From: an uncultured Clostridia bacterium
GTDB taxonomy: Bacteria; Bacillota; Clostridia; UBA1381
DNA: 15,761 nt
Assembly (NCBI GenBank): GCA_910585795.1
Contig: CAJUFV010000211.1
Location: 1 to 15,761 of the forward strand
Direction of reading: 5' to 3'
The translations under genes and the position numbers were made by a program. The notes below the pieces were generated by a model that searched no databases, was not told the DNA's origin, and saw nothing but the letters and a program-made list of their open reading frames with translations. How positions within the stretch are numbered: the stretch's first letter is position 1; each line of letters starts with the position of its first letter. This document shows positions 6,866 to 13,000 of the stretch, one piece after another.

Positions 6866-8236
6866 ATGGAAAGGACGATAGCCGCAATTTCAACGCCTGT
6901 GGGTACAGGCGGTATAGCAGTTGTGCGGATGAGCGGAAATGATGCTGTTGCAATTGCGGATAAGGTTTTTTTTAGTAAAGATAAGCTGGCGGAATGTGAA
7001 ACTCATACGGTTCATTACGGATTTATAAAGAATGAAGCCGGTGAGAAAATTGATGAGGTGCTTGTAACAGTTATGAAAGCTCCGCGGACATTCACGCGTG
7101 AGGATGTTGTGGAAATCAGTACTCACGGCGGATTTTCCGCCTCTAACGCCGTTCTTGACGCTCTTATACGAGCCGGAGCGTATCCGGCGGAGGCTGGAGA
7201 ATTTACAAAGCGTGCATTTTTGAACGGAAGAATAGACCTGTCACAGGCAGAGGCCGTTATTGATATTATAAATTCAACAAATGCTCTTGCGCAGAAAAAT
7301 GCAGTGTCACAGTTGGAGGGGACACTTTCAAGAGAGATAAAGGAAATAAGAGAAACGCTTGTGTATCTTGCGGCTCAAATGCAGGTGACAATTGATTATC
7401 CTGACGAGGATTTGGAGGATATAACGGTTGATGATATAAGGAGAGTTTCCCAAAGCTGCGGAGAAAAAGTAAACAGGCTGCTTATGACGGCGGACAGCGG
7501 AAGAATTATACGCGACGGAATAAAGACCGCTATTGTAGGAAAGCCGAATGTCGGGAAATCATCTTTGCTGAATTCTCTTGCGCGTGAAGAAAGGGCTATT
7601 GTTACCGATATTGCCGGAACAACACGCGATATAATTGAGGAGTATATAAATTTGAATGGTATACCGCTTGCCCTAACGGACACCGCAGGAATAAGACAAA
7701 CAGAAGATAAGGTTGAGAAAATTGGTGTGGAAAAATCAAAAAAATCTATTGGAGAAGCAGATTTTGTAATTGTTATGATAGATGGCAGCAGCTTTTTTGA
7801 TGATGAGGATATAGAGGTTTTGCGCGCGACAAAAGGTAAAAAACGTGTTATTCTGATAAATAAGACTGACCTTGGAGAGAGTAAATATATTGAAGCGGTA
7901 AAGGCTAAAGCGGATTCAAGTCCTATTATAGAGGTGAGTACAAAAACAGGCGAAGGACTTAACCTTCTTACGGAGGAAATAAAAAGGATATATGAACTTG
8001 GAGCGATAGAAAGGTCAGACGGAGCGGTTATTACGAATATGCGCCATAAAGCCGCTCTGATTAAAGCAGGCGAAGCTCTGGACAGAACAGTGGAAGCTAT
8101 AGATATGAATATGCCTTCGGATATTGCCTCAATTGATATAAATATAGCGATAGAAGCGCTGGGCGAAATTACAGGTGAAACCGTTTCAGATGATATTGTT
8201 ACGGCTATATTCCATAGCTTCTGTGTAGGAAAATAA
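6866..8236 (+). CDS. mnmE: tRNA modification GTPase MnmE
   Basis: MnmE works with MnmG to install the carboxymethylaminomethyl group on U34 of certain tRNAs. The 456-residue product is full length: an N-terminal formyl-tetrahydrofolate-binding domain (ERTIAAISTPVGTGGIAVVR), a helical domain, and an inserted G domain with G1 GKPNVGKS (225-232), G2 around TTRD (252-255), G3 DTAGI (272-276) and G4 NKTD (332-335). The protein ends in the diagnostic FCVGK with the functional cysteine C453. GGAGGG is six bases before the ATG. The usual partner gene mnmG and the rnpA-yidC-jag neighbours are not adjacent. Confidence 0.98.
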   Translation: MERTIAAISTPVGTGGIAVVRMSGNDAVAIADKVFFSKDKLAECETHTVHYGFIKNEAGEKIDEVLVTVMKAPRTFTREDVVEISTHGGFSASNAVLDALIRAGAYPAEAGEFTKRAFLNGRIDLSQAEAVIDIINSTNALAQKNAVSQLEGTLSREIKEIRETLVYLAAQMQVTIDYPDEDLEDITVDDIRRVSQSCGEKVNRLLMTADSGRIIRDGIKTAIVGKPNVGKSSLLNSLAREERAIVTDIAGTTRDIIEEYINLNGIPLALTDTAGIRQTEDKVEKIGVEKSKKSIGEADFVIVMIDGSSFFDDEDIEVLRATKGKKRVILINKTDLGESKYIEAVKAKADSSPIIEVSTKTGEGLNLLTEEIKRIYELGAIERSDGAVITNMRHKAALIKAGEALDRTVEAIDMNMPSDIASIDINIAIEALGEITGETVSDDIVTAIFHSFCVGK

Positions 8237-8280
8237 ATGTTAAAGTAAAGGCGGTCTATAAACAGCCGTTACTTTAACAT
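8237..8280. terminator. Shared hairpin between convergent mnmE and the DtxR-type gene
   Basis: A perfect 12-base-pair stem (8237-8248 with 8269-8280) begins directly after the mnmE stop and is 15 bases beyond the DtxR-type stop. On the minus strand it runs into TTATTTTCC, a modest U-rich tail, so it fits best as the terminator of the regulator gene. The plus-strand tail is AAAATAAAG, so termination of mnmE is less certain. Inner GGC/GCC pairing extends the stem. Confidence 0.65.
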
Positions 8281-8294
8281 AAAATAAAGAAATA

Positions 8295-8693
8295 TTATTG
8301 ATGAATTTTAAAAGTATCCATATAGGTTTTCATTTTATCAACAGTACTCTGGCTGATAGTGTGTTCAAGCTGGCAAGCTTCTTTATCAGCCTCCGCCTCC
8401 GGTATACGAAGAATATTAACAAGAAATTTTTTTATCATTTTATGCCTGTGTCTGACTTTTTTGCCGATTTCCTCACCATATTCCGTAAGCGCGATATCTC
8501 CGTATGGCTCGTGGATTACAAGTCCCTGTTGTTTTAAGGCATTGACAGCTCTGTTTACGCTTGGCTTGGAAATGTCAAGATGAATGGCAATATCAGTTAT
8601 CCTGACATGTGATTTTACTTTTGAAAGTTCATAAATTGCTTCCAGATAATTTTCCAGCGCATTTGAAATGCATATATTGCTTTTTAATAACAT
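8295..8693 (-). CDS. DtxR-family metal-dependent transcriptional regulator
   Basis: A 132-residue two-domain repressor that should bind DNA when loaded with Fe2+ or Mn2+. The N-terminal winged helix includes the recognition segment LDISKPSVNRAVNAL (39-53). The dimerisation domain carries candidate metal ligands E18, H84, C107, E110 and H111. The EACQLEH segment follows the DtxR/IdeR Cys-x-x-Glu-His pattern rather than the Glu-x-x-Glu-His of Bacillus MntR, while residue 15 is Asn where MntR has Asp and DtxR has Met. There is no C-terminal SH3-like domain, as in MntR-sized members. The frame opens at a GTG at 8705, but that overlaps the GGAGG at 8705-8709, so I chose the ATG at 8693. It lies downstream of the Ca2+-ATPase gene with its own promoter and attenuator-like leader. 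The metal specificity is unresolved. Confidence 0.88.
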   Translation of the reverse strand: MLLKSNICISNALENYLEAIYELSKVKSHVRITDIAIHLDISKPSVNRAVNALKQQGLVIHEPYGDIALTEYGEEIGKKVRHRHKMIKKFLVNILRIPEAEADKEACQLEHTISQSTVDKMKTYMDTFKIHQ

Positions 8694-8704
8694 AGGTTCG
8701 GCCA

Positions 8705-8709
8705 CCTCC
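8705..8709 (-). promoter_or_regulatory. Ribosome binding site of the DtxR-type gene
   Basis: GGAGG on the minus strand, 11 bases before the ATG at 8693. It overlaps the upstream in-frame GTG (8705-8703), which rules that codon out as a start. It begins four bases after the U run of the leader terminator. Confidence 0.6.
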
Positions 8710-8712
8710 GCT

Positions 8713-8760
8713 AAAAAAATAAGAGGGTATAGAAGTACTGTGTACTTCTAAAACCCTCTT
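8713..8760 (-). terminator. Intrinsic terminator in the DtxR-gene leader (candidate attenuator)
   Basis: On the minus strand an 8-bp outer stem (8760-8753 with 8728-8721) and an 8-bp inner stem (8749-8742 with 8738-8731) with a three-base ACA loop are separated by a small internal loop. They are followed by seven Ts (8719-8713). The element lies between the predicted promoter (8828-8800) and the ribosome site (8709-8705). Transcripts from that promoter, and read-through from the ATPase gene, must both pass it to reach the regulator. Confidence 0.8.
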
Positions 8761-8771
8761 TGGTTTTAAAA
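8746..8771 (-). promoter_or_regulatory. Candidate antiterminator stem
   Basis: On the minus strand TTTTAAAACC (8771-8762) can pair with GGTTTTAGAA (8755-8746) over ten positions with one wobble and a six-base loop. Its 3' arm uses part of both 5' arms of the terminator, so the two folds exclude each other. It is mostly A-U pairs and much weaker than the terminator. Confidence 0.45.
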
Positions 8772-8775
8772 TCAG

Positions 8776-8792
8776 TAATAATTAAATTATTA
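8776..8792. promoter_or_regulatory. Palindrome at the predicted transcription start of the DtxR-type gene
   Basis: TAATAAT (8776-8782) and ATTATTA (8786-8792) flank three bases in a perfect dyad. It sits just downstream of the predicted -10, where an autorepressor could bind. It is pure A/T in an A/T-rich spacer and lacks the GC core of known DtxR boxes, so support is weak. Confidence 0.3.
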
Positions 8793-8799
8793 TATCAAT

Positions 8800-8828
8800 A
8801 TTATAATCTATATTTTTTTAATTTGCAA
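8800..8828 (-). promoter_or_regulatory. Promoter for the DtxR-type regulator
   Basis: On the minus strand TTGCAA (8828-8823) lies 17 bases before a perfect TATAAT (8805-8800). The start would be near 8793, giving a leader of about 100 bases. Another dyad, ATATAC with GTATAT (8854-8868), lies upstream of the -35. Confidence 0.7.
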
Positions 8829-8880
8829 TAGCTGAAAAATAATTTTGTGTAGTATATACAAAGTATATTGTCCGTATTAT

Positions 8881-11454
8881 TTATTTTTTCCATATAAGCG
8901 ATGTAATAAATTTCTGTAATTCCACAATTATCAGCGGCATGAGTGAAAGTACAGCGACAACACACCATGAGGCAAATGTAAGAGGAACTACTCCAAAAAT
9001 AACTGCCAGCTTGGGGATTGAAATGACGGAAATTTCCAGTATGAGTCCGGCAATGAGGGAGAGAACAAGATAACGGTTTTTGAAAATACCCGCCCTTATT
9101 ACGGAATGCTCGCAGCGCATATTAAATGAATGTACAAGCTGAGAAATACTCAATACGGCAAAGGCCATTGTTCTGCCTATGGTAAGGTCTTTAAAGACAT
9201 TTACTCCTGTGGAGAATGCCAGAAGCGCCAGTGCGCCTATCATCAGCCCTTCAAAGGTAATCGCGGCCCAAAGACCGTCAGCAAAAAGTCCTTTCTTCGG
9301 TGAACGCGGCTTTTTTTCCATAATATCTTTTTCCGGAGCCTCAAGACCAAGCGCAATTGCGGGGAATGAATCTGTAACAAGGTTTACCCATAGAAGCTGT
9401 ATGGCTGTAAGAGGTGAGGACCATCCGAAAGCAATTCCTCCAAAAACAGTTAATATTTCACCTATATTGCTTGAAAGAAGAAATTGCACAGATTTTTTTA
9501 TATTTGCGAAAATACATCTTCCTTCACGAACGGCATATACAATAGTTGAAAAATTATCATCAGTCAGCACCATATCTGAAGCTGATTTGGCAACGTCTGT
9601 GCCGGTAATGCCCATACTGCAGCCTATATCCGCTGCTGAAAGAGCTGGAGCGTCATTCACGCCGTCACCTGTCATGGCGACTATTTCACCATTAGCTCTG
9701 AAAGCTTTTATTATTTTCATTTTATGTCCGGGAGTAACGCGCGCAAATACGCTGTAATTGTGTATTTTCAGAGCTAGCTCTGCATCGGAAATTTTCTCGA
9801 GCTCGCTGCCTGTCATAACAGCGGAATTATCGTCAGCTATTCCTATTCTTTTGGCGACGGATAATGCTGTTCCGGCATGGTCTCCGGTAATCATAACAGG
9901 GCGTATGCCGGCTTTCTTGCATTGCTCAACGGATATTTTAGCTTCTTCTCTGGGAGGGTCTTCTATACCTATAAGTCCCATGAATGTCATATTATTTTCA
10001 TTTACAGATACTTTTTCATAATCATCTCGAAAGCATAGCGCGATAACACGCAGTCCCTGCTGTGTCATTTTTTCGTTTTCGGCGAGGATTTTTTTTCTGA
10101 TTTGCGCTGATATTGGGGACTGTCCTCTTCCGTTGGAAACCGCGTCGCATAATGGAAGAATAAACTCAACAGCACCTTTAGAAATAGTTTTGTAGCCCTT
10201 TATATCTTTATGCATAGTAGTCATGCGTTTGCGCACGGAATCAAATGGAATCTCGTCAATACGTCTGTATTTTTTGTCAAGAGCTGCTTTGTCAAAGCCT
10301 CTTTCCTTTGCGGCTGCTAACAGCGCGTTTTCTGTTGGACTCTGATGTCCGCCCTCGCTGTCACAGCACATGGCGCATAGTCTGAAAAGCTTTTTTTCAT
10401 CAGGTGTATATACGGATGTTACACTCATTCGGTTTTGGGTAAGAGTACCTGTTTTGTCAGAACATATTACTGAGGCGCTTCCAAGTGTTTCGACTGATGG
10501 TAAATTGCGTACAATTGCGTTATGTTTTGACATGCGCATAACACCAAGAGCCAGCATAATGGTGACAATGGCAGGAAGACCTTCAGGAATAGCAGCGACA
10601 GCAAGAGAAACAGCTGTCATAAACATATCAAACGGCGGAAGATGTCTGAAAAGTCCTACAATAAAAATGACAAGACAGATGGCCAGTGCGGCGATGCCGA
10701 GTGTTTTACCTGTTTCTGCTAATTTTTTTTGAAGCGGTGTCTGTTCAGTATCATCGGTAAGAAGCATATCTGCAATATGACCAACCTCGGTATTCATGCC
10801 TGTTCCTGTTACGATAGCAATACCCTTGCCGCATGTGACGGAAGTAGAGGCAAAAAGAATATTTTTTCTGTCTCCCAGCGGAGCGAATTCTTCAAATATA
10901 GTATCGGCATCCTTTTCGACAGCAAGTGATTCTCCGGTAAGTGACGACTCATCAATTGTAAGGTTATTGGCCGATATAAGCCGGCTGTCAGCGGCTACAA
11001 GGTCACCTGCTGAAACAATTAAAATGTCTCCTGGAACAACATTGGCGGCGCTGATATTATATTCTTTGCCGCCGCGCAGTACACACGCGTGAGGCGAGGA
11101 TAATTTTTTCAAGGCTTCAAGACTTTTTTCAGCGCGTTTTTCCTGAATTACTCCCAGAAGAGCATTTAATACCACAATTACAAGAATTATTATTGGTTCA
11201 GTAATGTCGGCTTCTCCCTGAAGGATAGAAGTGAAAAACGATATTGCCGCCGCGGCAAGCAGTATGATTATCATAAAATCATTAAATTGCTCAAGAAATT
11301 TGACAAAAATATTCTTTTTTTTCTTTTCTTTAAGTTCGTTTTTTCCGTATTCTCTGAGTCGGCTTCGCGCTTCGTCATTTGTAAGACCGCTTTTAATATC
11401 GGTGTTTAATTTTTGAGCTGTATTGTTTACAGTCATACTATGGTATGCTTTCAT
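8881..11454 (-). CDS. Calcium-type P2 P-type ATPase
   Basis: An 857-residue integral membrane pump that should export Ca2+ (possibly Mn2+) using ATP. It has an N-terminal cation-ATPase domain, actuator motif TGES (173-176), phosphorylation motif DKTGTLT (D333), KGAVE in the nucleotide domain (427-431), TGDGVNDAP (595-603), and about ten membrane helices. Transport-site residues match SERCA-type pumps: PEGLP in M4 (E291), SSNIGE in M5 (N663, E666) and NLVTD in M6 (N691, T694, D695). The M8 position equivalent to SERCA Glu908 appears to be Gln in SISQLVHSFN, as in other bacterial members. The ATG at 11454 follows AGGAGG (11466-11461). I found no convincing promoter in the divergent 11467-11599 region, only a TTGTATACAA palindrome (11474-11483) just before the ribosome site. 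The DtxR-type gene follows on the same strand. Confidence 0.93.
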   Translation of the reverse strand: MKAYHSMTVNNTAQKLNTDIKSGLTNDEARSRLREYGKNELKEKKKKNIFVKFLEQFNDFMIIILLAAAAISFFTSILQGEADITEPIIILVIVVLNALLGVIQEKRAEKSLEALKKLSSPHACVLRGGKEYNISAANVVPGDILIVSAGDLVAADSRLISANNLTIDESSLTGESLAVEKDADTIFEEFAPLGDRKNILFASTSVTCGKGIAIVTGTGMNTEVGHIADMLLTDDTEQTPLQKKLAETGKTLGIAALAICLVIFIVGLFRHLPPFDMFMTAVSLAVAAIPEGLPAIVTIMLALGVMRMSKHNAIVRNLPSVETLGSASVICSDKTGTLTQNRMSVTSVYTPDEKKLFRLCAMCCDSEGGHQSPTENALLAAAKERGFDKAALDKKYRRIDEIPFDSVRKRMTTMHKDIKGYKTISKGAVEFILPLCDAVSNGRGQSPISAQIRKKILAENEKMTQQGLRVIALCFRDDYEKVSVNENNMTFMGLIGIEDPPREEAKISVEQCKKAGIRPVMITGDHAGTALSVAKRIGIADDNSAVMTGSELEKISDAELALKIHNYSVFARVTPGHKMKIIKAFRANGEIVAMTGDGVNDAPALSAADIGCSMGITGTDVAKSASDMVLTDDNFSTIVYAVREGRCIFANIKKSVQFLLSSNIGEILTVFGGIAFGWSSPLTAIQLLWVNLVTDSFPAIALGLEAPEKDIMEKKPRSPKKGLFADGLWAAITFEGLMIGALALLAFSTGVNVFKDLTIGRTMAFAVLSISQLVHSFNMRCEHSVIRAGIFKNRYLVLSLIAGLILEISVISIPKLAVIFGVVPLTFASWCVVAVLSLMPLIIVELQKFITSLIWKK

Positions 11455-11569
11455 GTTAATCCTCCTGTTTTTTTTGTATACAAGCTATAAATATTCTATA
11501 TTGAAGCGTTTTATTACCGACTTGTATTTAAAATGTAATCAAAATGTTTTAGTGTCCCTGTGCTTTTTG

Positions 11570-11578
11570 TGTTACAAT
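11570..11578 (+). promoter_or_regulatory. Extended -10 promoter for the Y1-transposase-like gene
   Basis: TGTTACAAT (11570-11578) is an extended -10, about 22 bases before the start codon. The -35 region (TAGTGT, 11550-11555) is poor. AAGGAGG follows at 11586-11592. A very short leader is implied. Confidence 0.5.
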
Positions 11579-11599
11579 ATATAAAAAGGAGGAAAAAAG

Positions 11600-12106
11600 A
11601 TGGCAAGAGAAGCAAGAAGGTTAAGTAAAAGCGGTAATTATTATGTATGCTTAAGGGGAAGAGAGCTGTTTGTTACAGATGAGGACAAGCAGAGATTTAT
11701 AGAAATTCTGGAGAAGAATTTTGCTACTGGTATAATTCATGGATACGCGCTTACAAAGACAGAAATACGTCTTGTTGTAAAGGAAGGAGAAAAGGGGATT
11801 TCCATGACAATGAAGCCTGTAACAACAAGCTATGCAAGATATTTTAACCGTGTTCATGGAAAAGAGGGAAAGCTGTTTGCGGACAGATTTAAGAGCAATC
11901 CGCTGGAGACAACAGAAGAGATTGAAGAATGTATAAAAAAGCTTGAAAATACGGATGAAAATAAAACGTTTAAAAAAGGGGATAAGTCTTTAAATAAAAA
12001 GACAGCAACCAAAAAAATTGAGAAAAAGGCTGATGACACAACCGCTAAAGAAAAAGTAATACCACAGGTACAGAGAAATAGAAGTCTTCCATCATGGCTT
12101 TTATAA
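11600..12106 (+). CDS. Degenerate IS200/REP-type (Y1) transposase-like protein, probably catalytically inactive
   Basis: The 168-residue product keeps the framework of REP-associated/IS200-like transposases: an N-terminal SGNYYVCLRGRELFVTDEDK like the family's YHVISRGN...F.DDED, a central GYALTKTEIRLVV (48-60), YARYFNRVHGKEGKLFADRFKS (78-99) like the family's YTRYFNRRHGR.GHLFQGRFKS, and a helical stretch. The HUH motif is lost: where the family has NHVH the protein has T54, E55, I56, R57. The tyrosine that should follow FKS by about 15 residues is absent (lysines 113-114 there). After residue 118 the sequence becomes a lysine-rich, low-complexity tail ending in RSLPSWLL. It has a strong ribosome site (AAGGAGG), its own promoter-like sequence and an intact frame, arguing against a decaying pseudogene. 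No IS ends or target duplications are visible. It may bind nucleic acid; no function is established. Confidence 0.75.
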   Translation: MAREARRLSKSGNYYVCLRGRELFVTDEDKQRFIEILEKNFATGIIHGYALTKTEIRLVVKEGEKGISMTMKPVTTSYARYFNRVHGKEGKLFADRFKSNPLETTEEIEECIKKLENTDENKTFKKGDKSLNKKTATKKIEKKADDTTAKEKVIPQVQRNRSLPSWLL

Positions 12107-12127
12107 TTATAATAAAGTAATATTTCG

Positions 12128-12180
12128 ATGCCGTCAGGAATAAAATAGTAATATTAAATACTGTTTTAGGAGGTCGGCAT
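12128..12180 (+). promoter_or_regulatory. Weak long-range stem around the deacetylase ribosome site
   Basis: ATGCCG (12128-12133) can pair with CGGCAT (12175-12180), just before the TTG start. The loop of 41 bases contains the AGGAGG. A six-pair stem with so long a loop is weak. The rest of 12107-12181 shows no clear terminator or promoter. Confidence 0.2.
12168..12174 (+). promoter_or_regulatory. Ribosome binding site supporting the TTG start of the deacetylase
   Basis: AGGAGGT lies eight bases before TTG at 12182. No ATG occurs in frame near this site, and the start places a hydrophobic anchor at the N-terminus, so the TTG is credible. Confidence 0.65.
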
Positions 12181-12181
12181 T

Positions 12182-12934
12182 TTGAGTTTCATAGTGATAA
12201 AGCTAAAGCATATTATTTTTGCGGCGCTGATAATAGCGGTAATACCACTTATATATTTTTCAGCGGCAAAAACGGTATCCGTCTTTAAGGTAAACGGCAG
12301 AGAGGTGCCTATATACAGCGTTGAACGGGATGACAATAAAATTGCGGTAACCTTTGACTGCGCATGGAATGACGAGGATATTGATGCTATTCTTGATACG
12401 CTGGACAAGTATAACTGTAAAGCGACTTTTTTTGTTGTAGGCGATTGGGTGGAGAAATACCCAGAGGCGCTCCGTAAGATAAGTGAGCGCGGACATGAGG
12501 TGGGGAATCACTCATACAATCATGCGGATTATACTAAGCTGTCAGCCGCGGCGATAACTGCTGACCTTGACAAGTGTGACGCGCTTATAAAAGAAGTAAC
12601 GGGTATAAATCCGTATCTTATGCGCGCTCCTTCGGGAGGTTATAATGATACTGTTGTAAAGGCTGTTGAGGAGAGCGGAAGGTTATACATACAGTGGTCA
12701 GTAGACAGTATAGATTACGGTGACGCTGATCCGCAGTCCATTTATGACAGAAGCGTTAAAAAGACGGAGGCCGGAGATATTATTCTTTTGCATAACGGAA
12801 CAAAATCCACAGCGAATGTTCTTCCAAAAATATTAGAGGCGCTTGAGTGCAAATATGAATTTGCTACAATTTCTGAGCTTATATATCGTGATAATTATAT
12901 TATTGATAATAATGGCCGCCAATTTCAAAAATAG
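12182..12934 (+). CDS. PdaB-like polysaccharide deacetylase (CE4 family)
   Basis: A 250-residue membrane-anchored NodB-fold deacetylase that should act on peptidoglycan-type glycan outside the membrane. A hydrophobic N-terminal helix (about 9-29) is followed by the CE4 motifs: TFDCAWNDED (57-66) with catalytic D59, NHSYNH (109-114) with metal ligands H110 and H114, RAPSGGYND (148-156), WSVDSIDY (172-179) and ILLHNG with H204. The first motif lacks the second Asp of the classic TFDDGP. This TFDxxWxxxD form is seen in PdaB-type spore cortex and clostridial deacetylases, so it marks a subfamily and not a defect. Translation appears to start at TTG. A sporulation role is likely by family but not shown here. 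Confidence 0.87.
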   Translation: MSFIVIKLKHIIFAALIIAVIPLIYFSAAKTVSVFKVNGREVPIYSVERDDNKIAVTFDCAWNDEDIDAILDTLDKYNCKATFFVVGDWVEKYPEALRKISERGHEVGNHSYNHADYTKLSAAAITADLDKCDALIKEVTGINPYLMRAPSGGYNDTVVKAVEESGRLYIQWSVDSIDYGDADPQSIYDRSVKKTEAGDIILLHNGTKSTANVLPKILEALECKYEFATISELIYRDNYIIDNNGRQFQK

Positions 12935-12937
12935 TGG

Positions 12938-12966
12938 TTTACAAATTTGTCTTTTAGTATTATAAT
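12938..12966 (+). promoter_or_regulatory. Promoter for the GH43 gene
   Basis: TTTACA (12938-12943) lies exactly 17 bases before TATAAT (12961-12966), immediately after the deacetylase stop. The start would be near 12973. This separates the glycosidase from the upstream gene. I see no catabolite or other operator. Confidence 0.7.
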
Positions 12967-13000
12967 ATAATCTGTATTTTTCTGAAAGGCGGACCAATAA

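Noticed and set aside
9179..9757. Open frame of 192 codons on plus inside the ATPase gene
   Set aside because: It lies wholly antisense to a P-type ATPase with all conserved motifs. Its sequence is low complexity, rich in Ser/Ala/Pro, with no family pattern and no ribosome site.
11455..11599. yybP-ykoY type Mn2+ riboswitch upstream of the P-type ATPase
   Set aside because: I looked because this riboswitch often precedes such pumps. The conserved internal-loop sequences and a terminator or sequestering stem are not present in this 145-base region.
11580..12130. Complete insertion sequence around the Y1-like gene
   Set aside because: I found no subterminal hairpins of IS200/IS605 type, no terminal repeats, no target duplication and no TnpB gene.
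12357..12378. Broken catalytic motif in the deacetylase
   Set aside because: The missing second Asp (TFDC instead of TFDD) first looked like inactivation, but TFDxxWxxxD is the normal form in PdaB-like deacetylases and the other motifs are intact.
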